Assembly (NCBI RefSeq): GCF_900110755.1
Contig: NZ_FOFF01000007.1
Coordinates: 124,001-188,000, forward strand
Length of the DNA stretch: 64,000 bases
From: Streptomyces sp. yr375
GTDB lineage: Bacteria > Actinomycetota > Actinomycetes > Streptomycetales > Streptomycetaceae
Direction of reading: 5' to 3'
Shown here: in pieces, positions 45,906 to 53,752 of the stretch
Layout: every line of letters starts with the position of its first letter
How positions within the stretch are numbered: the stretch's first letter is position 1
The notes under the pieces: generated by a model
Seen by the model: only the letters and a program-made list of their open reading frames with translations
What the model was told of the DNA's origin: nothing
Database searches by the model: none
Translations under genes and position numbers: made by a program

Positions 45906-46013
45906 GACACGCACCAACGCCAGAGGGCCCTTACCTACCCGGTAAGGGCCCTCTGAACTGCTGTCTAGCTGTCGGGGTGGCGGGATTTGAACCCACGACC
46001 TCTTCGTCCCGAA
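45894..46013. repeat. Left attachment site: 120-bp direct repeat (att)
   Basis: It matches 60229-60348 at 116 of 120 positions. It contains a copy of the tRNA terminator hairpin and, from 45972, the 3' 42 bp of tRNA-Pro. The tRNA copy is incomplete because the 5' half is absent after 46013. A 17-bp piece of its outer end (GTCACGCAGTTAGACAC) occurs again at 46112-46128 just inside the element. Confidence 0.93.
45922..45954 (-). terminator. Duplicate tRNA-Pro terminator hairpin
   Basis: Perfect 14-bp arms AGAGGGCCCTTACC and GGTAAGGGCCCTCT flank loop TACCC. The stem is the same as at the intact tRNA; only the loop differs. Confidence 0.8.
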
Positions 46014-46053
46014 GCAACTTGGGCGAGGGCTCTGCCTTGGGCTGCGACGCGGT

Positions 46054-46503
46054 TCACCTGTGGTGATGGTCCGTAGACGTCCGCGCTCGTTCGCTGCTGT
46101 GCGTGGGTGTTGTCACGCAGTTAGACACCCACGCTTGCTGACCACAGCTCAGCAAGCGCAGGTCGTTCGAGACCATGACCTGAGCGAGGCGTCCGGCGAT
46201 GGCCACGACTTCGGGCCAGGCTGATGCCTGAAGGTACTCAGCGTCGGTGTCGTGGGGTGCCTCCGCGGCGGCAGCGTTGAGCGCGACACCGAGGGCCCGC
46301 ATAAGGGTTACCTCTTCCTCGGTTCTCAAGCTGATGCCGAGGTACCGCTCGGGCTCATCGGCGTCACAGAAGTCATCGAAGAGCGTGTGGAAGACGTGGT
46401 CGATGTTCTCGAACTCCGAAGGGTCGAGCCACACGTCCCGCTGCCATGGTGGATTGGCCAGAGCCAAGACCACAGGTACGACGTGGACACGGTGATTCGC
46501 CAT
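46054..46503 (-). CDS. SCO4402-like hypothetical protein
   Basis: This protein of about 149 residues has the acidic pattern WLDPSEFENIDHVFHTLFDD, then FCDADEPERYLGISLRTEEEV, known from small Streptomyces proteins of the SCO4402 type; their function is unknown. The ATG at 46503 follows GGAG; the frame upstream to 46608 looks non-coding. The last 25 codons run through the repeated 17-bp att-end sequence and look unlike the rest, so the original 3' end has probably been replaced at the junction. Confidence 0.65.
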   Translation of the reverse strand: MANHRVHVVPVVLALANPPWQRDVWLDPSEFENIDHVFHTLFDDFCDADEPERYLGISLRTEEEVTLMRALGVALNAAAAEAPHDTDAEYLQASAWPEVVAIAGRLAQVMVSNDLRLLSCGQQAWVSNCVTTPTHSSERARTSTDHHHR

Positions 46504-47219
46504 GACTTGGGCTTCTCCGCTCACGAGCCCGAGCCTAGCGACCACACCCTCAGAAGGCGCTGGTGTTTTCAGGAGCACCACTTTAGGAGAGAGGCGGGGG
46601 CATCGCACCTGTGACCTGGGGCTTCGATGACTCGTGAGATGCCCAGCAACTCAACCGCCAGACACCCTCGTTGACCGTGGCTGACCGCTGCATCTGGCAC
46701 GACAGTGGCACGGACCTCAGCCGACGACAGCCAGCCACGACGGCGGGTGCGACGGCCGACCAGGCGCGCGTATGCCTCGCTGCACCCCACCGGCCTCAGC
46801 CACGCTACTGGCTTGCGCCGTCGACCAGAGCAAGCCGCGACGGCCGGCCCCGTGACGACGGCACGTGAGCCCACAGCTTGGGAAGCTGCGATCATTCAGA
46901 TACGACTCGGAACGATCACTCGGCAGACGTCCGCCACACGTCCAGCCGGACCCTTACCTCGTGCTTGTGGGTGTGCCAGAAGACGCCTCGACGGAGGCCC
47001 CGAGGGCGGGCAGATCCATCCCCAGCGGCATGGCCGTGATCTCGGCCAGCGCTACGACGTCAGACACACCGCCTACACGTATGAAGACGCCAAGGGCTGG
47101 CGGCCGATGACCAGCGAAACTGCACCGGCCCTGGAGGGCTCCTACGTCGGCTCGCCAAGTCCATCTGTCAGCGGCGCCTCGTACCATCCAACTGACGGCG
47201 GCAACCTGGGAGGGGCAAA
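46504..47219. other. Gap without a confident gene at the left end of the AICE
   Basis: Several overlapping frames exist, but none has a ribosome site, codon bias and protein-like sequence together. Short stretches such as YLVLVGVPEDASTEAPRAG (+ strand, near 46957) could be relics. The ribosome site and promoter of the gene at 47220 lie at its right end. Confidence 0.55.
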
Positions 47220-48203
47220 GTGGCCGAGTCGGCTGAGCACGCTTTTCTATCCGATGCAGTTCTGCAAATTCTTGAGAATACGTCAGAGTCTCGCCTTTAT
47301 GCGTACAAAGAGGCGGACCGTAAACGTTTTGATTTCGCTTGCGATCTCGCCACCAATTGGAAGAGGGCTGTTTCGGGGCAGACGCTCTGGAAACATAACG
47401 AGGGTATCGATAAAGACATCAGGATGCTGCTTTCTGAAGCAGCATCAGACGTCCTCGTCTATGTTGCCCGCACTACCATGAAGAATAAGGCGGTGCTGTA
47501 CGAGGCTATCTCCGACTACAAAAAAGCCGGGCTGGCAGACAGGCTTGACCGGCTGCGCGTATTCTGGGTTCCAGAAGACTTTGACGCCGACTCGGAGAGT
47601 CATAGGAGTCTAGTTTACACAGAACTCGAAAACTCGTTGTCTCGTGATCTCCTGCTTGCAGTTGTTCTCGGCGGCATCACTGAGCGTGATGTCGCTTCCT
47701 TTGCGACGTGGAGCGGAATGTGTGGACTCAGTCTCGCAGTCTTGGCGCAAGTCGAAGCATCTGGCTTTGGTAACTACACGCAGCTCGGAAAGCAGATGGG
47801 TGTCGGGGTCGCTCCGGTAAAGGAGAGGATTATCCGTCTGAACCTTACGGGATTCATCGTCCGTAGCCCGGATCCTCGAAAATCGGGAACCATTTATGAA
47901 GTGTCGCCCAAGGGGTACGCCCTCATGGATCTTTGTGGAAGACTAGCTGCCGAGCGAGACAAAGGTGGCCACGTGGACTCTGGATTGAGGCATGTGTGCT
48001 CACTGCTGGGCATCGATACGAGGAGAGTTGACCTCTGGCCTTTTATGCCCGGTTATGATGCGTCACGCGATGGGGGCCTAAGTCCTCATCCTCACCGCGA
48101 TACCTCCTTGCGGCTGGCCAAAGAAATTAACGACGCACTCGCTAGATGGGGTGTGTCACTGCCAGACCCTCACTACGAAATTCCCGACCTGAATTTTTCG
48201 TAA
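47220..48203 (+). CDS. Unrecognised protein with a central winged-helix domain (AICE cargo)
   Basis: This 327-residue soluble protein starts at GTG 47220 with GGGAGG six bases upstream. The N-terminal 150 residues (RLYAYKEADRKRFDFACDLA, DKDIRMLLSEAASDVLVYVA, RTTMKNKAVLYEAISDYKK) form an alpha/beta domain I do not recognise; the acidic and lysine residues around DVLVYVARTTMKNK vaguely recall restriction-endonuclease folds. Residues about 175-240 are a MarR-like winged helix (YTQLGKQMGVGVAPVKERI, then wing and SPKGYALMDL). The C-terminal 90 residues are unassigned. Codons are much richer in A and T than in neighbours, a sign of transfer. It is convergent with the HNH gene. It may be a DNA-sensing or nuclease component of a defence pair; that is a guess. 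Confidence 0.7.
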   Translation: MAESAEHAFLSDAVLQILENTSESRLYAYKEADRKRFDFACDLATNWKRAVSGQTLWKHNEGIDKDIRMLLSEAASDVLVYVARTTMKNKAVLYEAISDYKKAGLADRLDRLRVFWVPEDFDADSESHRSLVYTELENSLSRDLLLAVVLGGITERDVASFATWSGMCGLSLAVLAQVEASGFGNYTQLGKQMGVGVAPVKERIIRLNLTGFIVRSPDPRKSGTIYEVSPKGYALMDLCGRLAAERDKGGHVDSGLRHVCSLLGIDTRRVDLWPFMPGYDASRDGGLSPHPHRDTSLRLAKEINDALARWGVSLPDPHYEIPDLNFS

Positions 48204-48489
48204 GGTCGGCGGAGTCTCAATGACCGAGTCAAGGCACTTCCGTCGGCCTATCCCCTCGATGCGAAATACGGGCGGGGCGGTCGCTGAGGTCTGCCGGGCT
48301 GGTCGTCCGGATGCCTGCGGTCGGTGATGACTGGGTGCGGTCGCGGTGGTTGCTGTGCTTCGCTGCTGTACAGCAGAACAGTTTCTCGCCCGTCACCTGC
48401 GGGCACCGATTGCCAGCGTTGGTCGACCTCGGACGGCTCAGCCCCGGCACATTGCCGTCAGTTTCGTCGACCCACCCTGACGACCTGGA
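48204..48489. other. Gap between the two cargo genes
   Basis: No gene is evident. A perfect 14-bp palindrome CTGCTGTACAGCAG lies at 48363-48376. The base composition is GC-rich here, unlike the two genes it separates. Confidence 0.55.
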
Positions 48490-49380
48490 TCAATACCATC
48501 GACGATACCGATTACTAGGGTCCTCAACTTTGTCGGATTTTCTGGAATTGCAGTTCTCGCAGAGCAACTGGAGATTGGTGACGTCATTCAAACCGCCTCG
48601 CGCAAGCGGCACCATATGGTCATAATTACCAACGTTCAATGTGTCAATGAGCCCGGACAAGTCTGTTCCGCAAGCCGTACACCTACCGCGATCGCGGTAA
48701 AAGACGGCCCTGCGTGCCCACATCGGGGGGCGAACTCGCTTCAGTTCCCCGTCACGCACAAAAAGGTCCGACAATGATGCTTCGTCCGCGTCAAAACCGT
48801 CACTAGCGACCTCCTCAACATACCCGGAAAGAAATTGGTTCAAATTAGCCAAGGCTCGCCGGTTCAGAAACATCACATAAAAGACTTCGTCGGTGACACG
48901 GGACATGAGGTCCTCGTAAGCCTGAGTCCACCGTAGATTCAAAAGGTAGTCGTAGCACGCATTTACGACACAATGCGGATCCTTGGGTTCTGATGAGCTA
49001 CCTTCACTGCCGGGGATCCCCTCAGGGTCAGGCTCGTCAGGAATGAAGAACAAGGGCTCGTCGATGATTCCATATTGCAACATCGCGGCGTCAACAGGAA
49101 GAATCCAATCCGGATAGATGGGGTCAGGGCCGAATGGCACTCGTGTTGGGCCGTCAGTATCATTCATCAGGATTTCATCAGCAACGAAGCGGATGAATTT
49201 ATGAAGGGCGGAATCCTTCTGCCAATGTGGAAGGAAATCGTAAATTCCGTCGTTTACCGTCAGTCCTTCCAGGTGGCGCAAATGTGAGAACGGGTCGCGC
49301 ATGATGGTGTCCACTGCATTGGCAATCCGGTACGTACGGAAGTACTCATGCGTCAACCACTCGTTCTTCTTTGCCCTCAC
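48490..49380 (-). CDS. HNH endonuclease-domain protein (AICE cargo)
   Basis: This 296-residue protein has a C-terminal HNH nuclease domain (about 225-290): RGRCTACGTDLSG with the first CxxC, YDHMVPLARGGLNDVTNLQL with the catalytic DH and Asn, and LCENCNSRKSDK with the second CxxC. The N-terminal 220 residues are acidic and helical, with FRTYRIANAVDTIMRDPFSH and a Pro/Asp-rich insert, and match no family I know. GTG 49380 has GGGGAG upstream. Its composition is A+T-rich like the gene at 47220, so both probably arrived together. HNH proteins of this size act as restriction nucleases, effectors or homing enzymes; an effector role is inferred. Confidence 0.78.
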   Translation of the reverse strand: MRAKKNEWLTHEYFRTYRIANAVDTIMRDPFSHLRHLEGLTVNDGIYDFLPHWQKDSALHKFIRFVADEILMNDTDGPTRVPFGPDPIYPDWILPVDAAMLQYGIIDEPLFFIPDEPDPEGIPGSEGSSSEPKDPHCVVNACYDYLLNLRWTQAYEDLMSRVTDEVFYVMFLNRRALANLNQFLSGYVEEVASDGFDADEASLSDLFVRDGELKRVRPPMWARRAVFYRDRGRCTACGTDLSGLIDTLNVGNYDHMVPLARGGLNDVTNLQLLCENCNSRKSDKVEDPSNRYRRWY

Positions 49381-49492
49381 ACGCCCTCCCCTGGGCTTGT
49401 TTACCGTCGATCCAATCTTGCCTGACGGTTGGGACTATGCATGCGTTTTCGGCGAACCTGAGGTCGGTGGAGCGGCTTTGGGGTGGCGCTGC

Positions 49493-49601
49493 TTTGGCGC
49501 GAGTGATCATGGCCCCGTAAGCTTCCGGCGCGTCGGGCAGTCTGTGGACCTGCCCGGTAAAGCACGACGTTGGGGCCATGATCTGCGAGGCTCGCGCCAA
49601 A
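49493..49601. repeat. 109-bp nested inverted repeat (cruciform or structured RNA)
   Basis: The outer arms are TTTGGCGCGAG (49493-49503) and CTCGCGCCAAA (49591-49601). Second arms of 12 bp are GATCATGGCCCC (49505-49516) and GGGGCCATGATC (49572-49583), and an inner hairpin is CGGGCAG/CTGCCCG (49534-49556). The gap 49381-49804 holds no gene; GC-rich CCGGCC repeats follow near 49700-49760. It may be a replication or transfer site or a regulatory RNA. Confidence 0.75.
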
Positions 49602-49804
49602 GTGGCTCCGTAAAGCCGTGGAGCTGACCGCCCCAGCCACGACGTACCCCTTCTCTGGCATCAGGCGGGCTGCATGCTTTGAGCGCGGCACGGGCGCCGG
49701 CCGGGCTGGAGCGGGACGAAGGCAGGAGCGCAGGCCCGGCCGGGGGCCGGGCCGCGCGCGGGGAGCGTAGCGAGCCGCCTTGAACCCGTAAAGAATGTTG
49801 TCAC

Positions 49805-50899
49805 TCAGGAGGCGGCTGGGATGCGCCAGAGTGGGGCCGTGTACTGCTCCGGGCGGCTCTTGACGAGCAATCGGCGCAGGTCATCGCGCTGTGAGCCGTC
49901 GAGGTTCAGGGCCTCGGTGAGGTGGCGGAACGTCGTGTGCGTGACTCCACGGCTTCGGGCTTCTGCCTCGAACTGAGCGAGCTGGCGTAGTACTGACTCA
50001 GCATCGAGCTTCGTCGGCCGCTGCTCCTTGAGCCAGAGGGCCTTGTTGCGCTCGTAGTCGATTTCGGAGAAGCCGCAGATCTCGCGGCTCAGTGCTTCCA
50101 CCTGGCCCAGGGTGGTTGTCGACATGATGGCGCGGGCCAGCTCGTTGCGGCTCAACGCGTCGTCCAGGTCGACCGCGTGGAGTGTCGGGCCTTCGTCTGT
50201 CAGGGGGATGGGAAGGCCGGCGTCTCGGATCTCGCATGTGCCGCGTACGCCGCGGGCTGTTGCCGTGAGCATGCCGGTTGCTTCCGAGGGGTGCCAGTCC
50301 AGGACCGGACCGACCGGCTCGGCGTCCTTCGCCGTGAAGGTGTGGACGAGGGGGCCGAGCATGCTGCGCAGGTCCTCGGGCGACAGTTCGCCGTCCAGGC
50401 CGGGGCCTGCGACCAACAGGCGGATTGGGGCGTTCACTTGGCCGCACGCTGCCAGTGTTAGGGAGTCCGCGAGCGGGCTCTTCAGCGTCGGTTCGTCGCC
50501 TCGGGCCAGCACGTCGCCGCCGACGTCCAGGAGATCGATTGAGGTCGGCTGTAGGTGAGTGACCAGGTCTTCGAGCTGGCGCGTGACGCCCTCGGCGCCG
50601 TGGCTCGGGTCGATCAGCGCGAAGGCGTGTGGGAGCTCTGCCGCTAGGCGGGGGAGTGTGGAGCCCGCCGGTGCGATGGGGCGGGCCTTCGCCGGCACCT
50701 TCCGTACGGTCGGGGTGAGTGGTTCGAGGCCGGTGAAGTCGTCGGGTCCTCGGGGGCCCGGTACGGGGTCGATCAGCAAGCGGTCCCACGCGTACGTGAG
50801 GATCACCGCCTGGTCCTCGTCGCCGTACAGGGCGGCGTGAAGCATTGCGGCGGCGACTGCGTCGCCCCCTCCTCCTGCTGCGACGATCAACCGCGTCAT
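49805..50899 (-). CDS. DUF1152 domain-containing protein
   Basis: This 364-residue protein begins with a Rossmann-like glycine loop (MTRLIVAAGGGGDAVAAAML) and has VDLLDVGGDVLARGDEP-type acidic strands, both features of DUF1152. The family is frequent on Streptomyces mobile elements and has no known reaction; the first motif suggests nucleotide or dinucleotide binding. The ATG at 50899 is chosen over an upstream GTG at 50932. It is divergent from the first GntR gene across an operator-bearing 81-bp gap, so that repressor may also silence it. Confidence 0.8.
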   Translation of the reverse strand: MTRLIVAAGGGGDAVAAAMLHAALYGDEDQAVILTYAWDRLLIDPVPGPRGPDDFTGLEPLTPTVRKVPAKARPIAPAGSTLPRLAAELPHAFALIDPSHGAEGVTRQLEDLVTHLQPTSIDLLDVGGDVLARGDEPTLKSPLADSLTLAACGQVNAPIRLLVAGPGLDGELSPEDLRSMLGPLVHTFTAKDAEPVGPVLDWHPSEATGMLTATARGVRGTCEIRDAGLPIPLTDEGPTLHAVDLDDALSRNELARAIMSTTTLGQVEALSREICGFSEIDYERNKALWLKEQRPTKLDAESVLRQLAQFEAEARSRGVTHTTFRHLTEALNLDGSQRDDLRRLLVKSRPEQYTAPLWRIPAAS

Positions 50900-50937
50900 G
50901 GGCCCAAGACTACGGGGTTGCCCATTGACCACTCACC

Positions 50938-50966
50938 CTATAGTGGCCAGAGGCTATAGCCACTTG
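50938..50966. promoter_or_regulatory. Operator of the first AICE GntR repressor
   Basis: CTATAGTGGCC is followed by palindromic GGCTATAGCC and CACTTG. The half-site AGTGGCTA recurs twice at 51758-51798 downstream of the gene, which points to autoregulation. Confidence 0.6.
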
Positions 50967-50980
50967 GACGAGGAGGGGAC

Positions 50981-51721
50981 ATGCCTCAGATCGAGGAGAC
51001 GCAGCCGAAGTATCTCCAGATCGCTCACTTCATTCGCGATCAGATCCTGCGCGGTGATCTGCGGCCGGGGGACGAGGTTCCATCGGAGCGGCAGTTGGCG
51101 GCTGACTGGAAGGTGTCCCGGCCTACGGCGGCGCGGTCTTTGGAGGCGCTGAGCAATCAGGGGCTCGTCGAGAAGCGGCAGGGGTCCGGGACGTACGTGC
51201 GGAGCCTTGAAGTGAACAGGCGGGCACGGGAGTTGTACGGGCGGGCTCGGCAGACCGGGAAGATCTACACGCCCGGCGAGTACGCGGTCATCACCTCCGC
51301 CGGGTGGCTGGATGCGCCGGATCATGTCGCTGAGGCCTTGGGGCTGGTGAAGGACCGGCGGGCCGTGCATCGCCGGCGGGTGACCAACAACCAGGACGGG
51401 CCCATCACGCTGTCTACCTCGTGGTTCGCGCCGGAGATCGGGCAGCGGGCGCCCAAGCTCCTGGAGCCTGAGCGGATCCAGGAGGGCACCCTGATGTACG
51501 TCGAGAACATGACGGGGCGGCAGGGGAGTTACGCGGAAGACCGTATGTGCGCTCGGCAGGCTACCGACGAGGAAGCGGCTGACCTCCAGCTTGCGGCCGG
51601 GTCTGCTGTGCTGATCGTGCATCACGTCGTCTTCGACCTCCAGGACCGGCCGTTGGAGTTCGCCGAAGCCACCTACCCGCCGAACCGTTGGGCGTTCGAG
51701 CAGGGGTATCCGCTCACCTGA
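50981..51721 (+). CDS. GntR-family repressor with UTRA domain (KorSA-like)
   Basis: This 246-residue protein has a GntR winged helix at residues 8-75 (YLQIAHFIRDQILRGDLRPG, DEVPSERQLAADWKVSRPTA) and a UTRA domain (about 95-240) ending in EFAEATYPPNRWAFEQGYPL. KorSA of pSAM2, a protein of this type, keeps the element quiescent by repressing its activator and transfer genes. The ATG has GAGGAGGGGA upstream. Repeated AGTGGCTA sites lie on both sides of the gene. Confidence 0.88.
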   Translation: MPQIEETQPKYLQIAHFIRDQILRGDLRPGDEVPSERQLAADWKVSRPTAARSLEALSNQGLVEKRQGSGTYVRSLEVNRRARELYGRARQTGKIYTPGEYAVITSAGWLDAPDHVAEALGLVKDRRAVHRRRVTNNQDGPITLSTSWFAPEIGQRAPKLLEPERIQEGTLMYVENMTGRQGSYAEDRMCARQATDEEAADLQLAAGSAVLIVHHVVFDLQDRPLEFAEATYPPNRWAFEQGYPLT

Positions 51722-51757
51722 TGAGTCCTCACTTCAAGGAAGTGCTTGCGCACTACG

Positions 51758-51798
51758 AGTGGCTAATGCCACTATCCAGTAAGTGGCTAAGGCCACTT
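51758..51798. promoter_or_regulatory. Two further AGTGGCTA palindromes
   Basis: AGTGGC-TAAT-GCCACT (51758-51773) and AAGTGGC-TAAG-GCCACTT (51781-51798, 7-bp core arms) stand in tandem 20 bp before the start of the small zinc-finger gene. Centre spacing is 24 bp. The same half-site precedes the GntR gene, so the repressor probably also controls the genes downstream. Confidence 0.65.
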
Positions 51799-51817
51799 GA
51801 TCGGAAGGGGGCCCGGA

Positions 51818-51991
51818 GTGACGAGTCGGCGGCAGGACAAGGGAGCGCACTTACCTTGCAGGAGTTGTCGGGGGCGCGGCTGGAAGCGTGTCGGCTCCCG
51901 TACGGCTCTCGCGCTTGCTGCTGCCGCTGACCGCACCCGTGCCACATCGAAGCGGCGCTGCCTCGACTGCGACGGCAGCGGCAAGGAGTGA
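51818..51991 (+). CDS. Small zinc-finger-like protein
   Basis: This 57-residue basic protein has two cysteine pairs in DnaJ-like knuckles, PCRSCRGRGWK near the N-terminus and RCLDCDGSGKE at the C-terminus, separated by an Arg/Ala helix. GTG 51818 follows AAGGGGG. Such proteins are common in Streptomyces mobile elements beside the GntR repressor; no function is established. It lies just 7 bp before the ATP-binding protein gene, so the two are likely co-transcribed. Confidence 0.65.
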   Translation: MTSRRQDKGAHLPCRSCRGRGWKRVGSRTALALAAAADRTRATSKRRCLDCDGSGKE

Positions 51992-51997
51992 GCGCGC

Positions 51998-52438
51998 ATG
52001 GTGGCTTACACGATCGACCGCTATCCCTCTGAGGACTCACCGCGGCTCGGGGCCATGACCCTGCATCCGGCTCCGGAGTCGGTTCCCAGGGCCCGGCGCT
52101 GGTTCCGGAAGTTCATCGCCCCGTACAACCCGGCCTGTTCGGTCGAGGACTGCGCGCTGATGATCTCGGAGCTGGTGACCAACGCCATCCGCTACGGCCA
52201 GGCTGACGAACCGTGGCTGGTGCGGGTGGAGTGGTTTCGGGATGACACCTCGCTCCGCATCGAGGTGCATAACCCCGGCTTCCCGGCCAATGTGCGGCTT
52301 CGGCGGCCTGACGCCAATGACGCGCACGGGCGGGGGCTGCTGCTGGTCGACTCGATCGCCGAGTCCTGGCATTCCGGGCCCAGTCGCTTCGGCGGAACGG
52401 TGGTCGCCTTTGTCGTCGCCGATGCCTGGCCGTCGTGA
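51998..52438 (+). CDS. HATPase-fold ATP-binding protein (RsbW/anti-sigma-kinase-like)
   Basis: This 146-residue single-domain GHKL protein has N box LMISELVTNAIRYG (about 54-67), G1-like EVHNPGFPANV and G2-like HGRGLLLVDSIAESW. Streptomyces encodes many such stand-alone ATPases, some acting as anti-sigma factors. On this element it may link transfer to host physiology, which is inference. The ATG at 51998 is used. Confidence 0.85.
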   Translation: MVAYTIDRYPSEDSPRLGAMTLHPAPESVPRARRWFRKFIAPYNPACSVEDCALMISELVTNAIRYGQADEPWLVRVEWFRDDTSLRIEVHNPGFPANVRLRRPDANDAHGRGLLLVDSIAESWHSGPSRFGGTVVAFVVADAWPS

Positions 52439-52484
52439 GGGCAATACCCTCCGTTGGTACTGCGCCGACGGATTCGTCGCTAGT

Positions 52485-52507
52485 CTGGTTGACCAGTTGA
52501 CTTGGCC
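52485..52507. promoter_or_regulatory. Operator of the second AICE GntR repressor
   Basis: CTGGTTGACCAG (5-bp arms) is followed by AGTTGACTTGG, whose complement carries the AAGTCAACT core that recurs at 53753-53814. It lies 24 bp before the GntR start. Confidence 0.55.
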
Positions 52508-52530
52508 AATCTCGACAGGCGGCGGCGTTC

Positions 52531-53259
52531 ATGGCGTATGAAGTGGAGGCACCGAAGTACGTACGCCTCGCGCAGACCATCCAGCAACGCATCGAGGATG
52601 GCACCTATCCGCCCGGTACACGGGTGCCCAGCGAGAATCAGCTCGTGCAGTCCTTCGGGATGTCCCGTCCGACCGTCGTCCGGGCGCTGGAGCTGCTGAA
52701 GCGTGACGGCTGGCTGGAATCGCGGCAGGGCTTCGGCACGATCGTGCGCGGACGGCCGGCCGTCGTCGAGCACAAGGACCGCCGGGGGAGCGAAGCGCTC
52801 ACACGGGATGAGACCCGGACGCCGGGCCGCCTGCTGGAGGTGGGTCAGGTTCCTGTTCCGGCGCGGGTCGCCTCCGCGCTTGGGCTGCCGAAGCGGGCCG
52901 AGGTTCTCGTCCGTCGATTCCTTGTCGTGGAGGACGGCGAACCTGTTGAGCTGGTGTCGTCGTACTTCCCCGACGGCATGGTCGACGGTACCGAGCTGGG
53001 GAGCGCCGAACCGCTGAGTGGCGGCAGCCGTGCACATCTGGAAGCACGCAAGAAGGTTCGCTTCGATCACGTGACGGAACGGGTCTCTGCTCGCCTGCCT
53101 GACCCTGGTGAGGCCGAGCTGCTGGAGCTTCCCGACGGTGTGCCCGTGCTGAGCGTCCTGGTCGTGGCGGCTGATGCTGCCGGTCAGGCGCTGCAAGTGT
53201 CTGACGTGCTCCTTCCCGCGGATCGGCAAGAGCTTGAAGACACCTACCGCTTGCGCTGA
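52531..53259 (+). CDS. Second GntR-family repressor with UTRA domain
   Basis: This 242-residue protein has a winged helix (YVRLAQTIQQRIEDGTYPPG, TRVPSENQLVQSFGMSRPTV; about 9-75) and a UTRA domain (about 90-235). It differs enough from the other GntR protein (50981) to need different operators. Sites with core AAGTCAACT occur before this gene and twice before the SCO3933-type gene at 53851, so it probably controls the replication-transfer operon. An ATG start at 52531 is used. Confidence 0.87.
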   Translation: MAYEVEAPKYVRLAQTIQQRIEDGTYPPGTRVPSENQLVQSFGMSRPTVVRALELLKRDGWLESRQGFGTIVRGRPAVVEHKDRRGSEALTRDETRTPGRLLEVGQVPVPARVASALGLPKRAEVLVRRFLVVEDGEPVELVSSYFPDGMVDGTELGSAEPLSGGSRAHLEARKKVRFDHVTERVSARLPDPGEAELLELPDGVPVLSVLVVAADAAGQALQVSDVLLPADRQELEDTYRLR

Positions 53260-53264
53260 CAGCT

Positions 53265-53684
53265 CTATGCCCGCGGCTGTCTCGTCGCCAGTCGGTAAAC
53301 GAGGTACGTGAAGCCGAGGATGATGTCGGCGGCTGCCCATAGGCCGATGATGAGCCCCACACCGATCGTGGTTCCGACGTCGCTCGCGTCCTTGCACAGC
53401 TTCAAGTTGTCGCCGGTCAGCCCTCGACACTCTTCGGGTGTTCCGCTGCCGCTCGCGGCGCCTGTGATCACCCAGATCAGAAAGAGGATTTGGACTGCCA
53501 GGAAGATCCAGAGAAAGATCCTGTGGCGCTTCTTCGGCGGCGGGGCCGTCGTCCCATCATTGTGGTACCCACTTGACGGCGGGCCCTGAGTCGGTGCCTG
53601 CCAGGTGTCCGGAGCCGGCGAGGACCCCTGAGAGCCGCGCGGCCCCCATGAATGCGGCTCTTGAGCGCGGTGTTTGTTGTCCAT
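53265..53684 (-). CDS. Two-TM membrane protein with proline-rich N-terminus
   Basis: This 139-residue protein has a hydrophilic Pro/Ser/Gly-rich first 50 residues, then PPPKKRHR, one membrane helix (IFLWIFLAVQILFLIWVITG), a short loop with two cysteines (EECRGLTGDNLKLCKD), and a second helix (GVGLIIGLWAAADIILGFTY). It is encoded against the backbone direction on many Streptomyces elements, and its role is unknown. The ATG at 53684 follows GAGGAGGG. Its promoter region is shared with the operators at 53753-53814. Confidence 0.7.
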   Translation of the reverse strand: MDNKHRAQEPHSWGPRGSQGSSPAPDTWQAPTQGPPSSGYHNDGTTAPPPKKRHRIFLWIFLAVQILFLIWVITGAASGSGTPEECRGLTGDNLKLCKDASDVGTTIGVGLIIGLWAAADIILGFTYLVYRLATRQPRA

Positions 53685-53752
53685 GGCGCGCCCTCCTCTT
53701 GCTGCTGGGTTCATGATGCGCTCGCCCTCGTGGGCTGTCTCGTTGACCATGG

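Noticed and set aside
45972-46013. Second tRNA-Pro gene
   Set aside because: Only the 3' 42 bases are present; D arm and 5' acceptor strand are missing, so it is an attachment remnant.
46705-47481. 258-codon + strand reading frame across the AICE left end
   Set aside because: No ribosome site, Arg-rich shadow-like composition, and it overlaps the well-supported gene at 47220.
48311-48625. 104-codon frame between the cargo genes
   Set aside because: It overlaps the HNH 3' end, has no ribosome site, and its composition changes within the frame.
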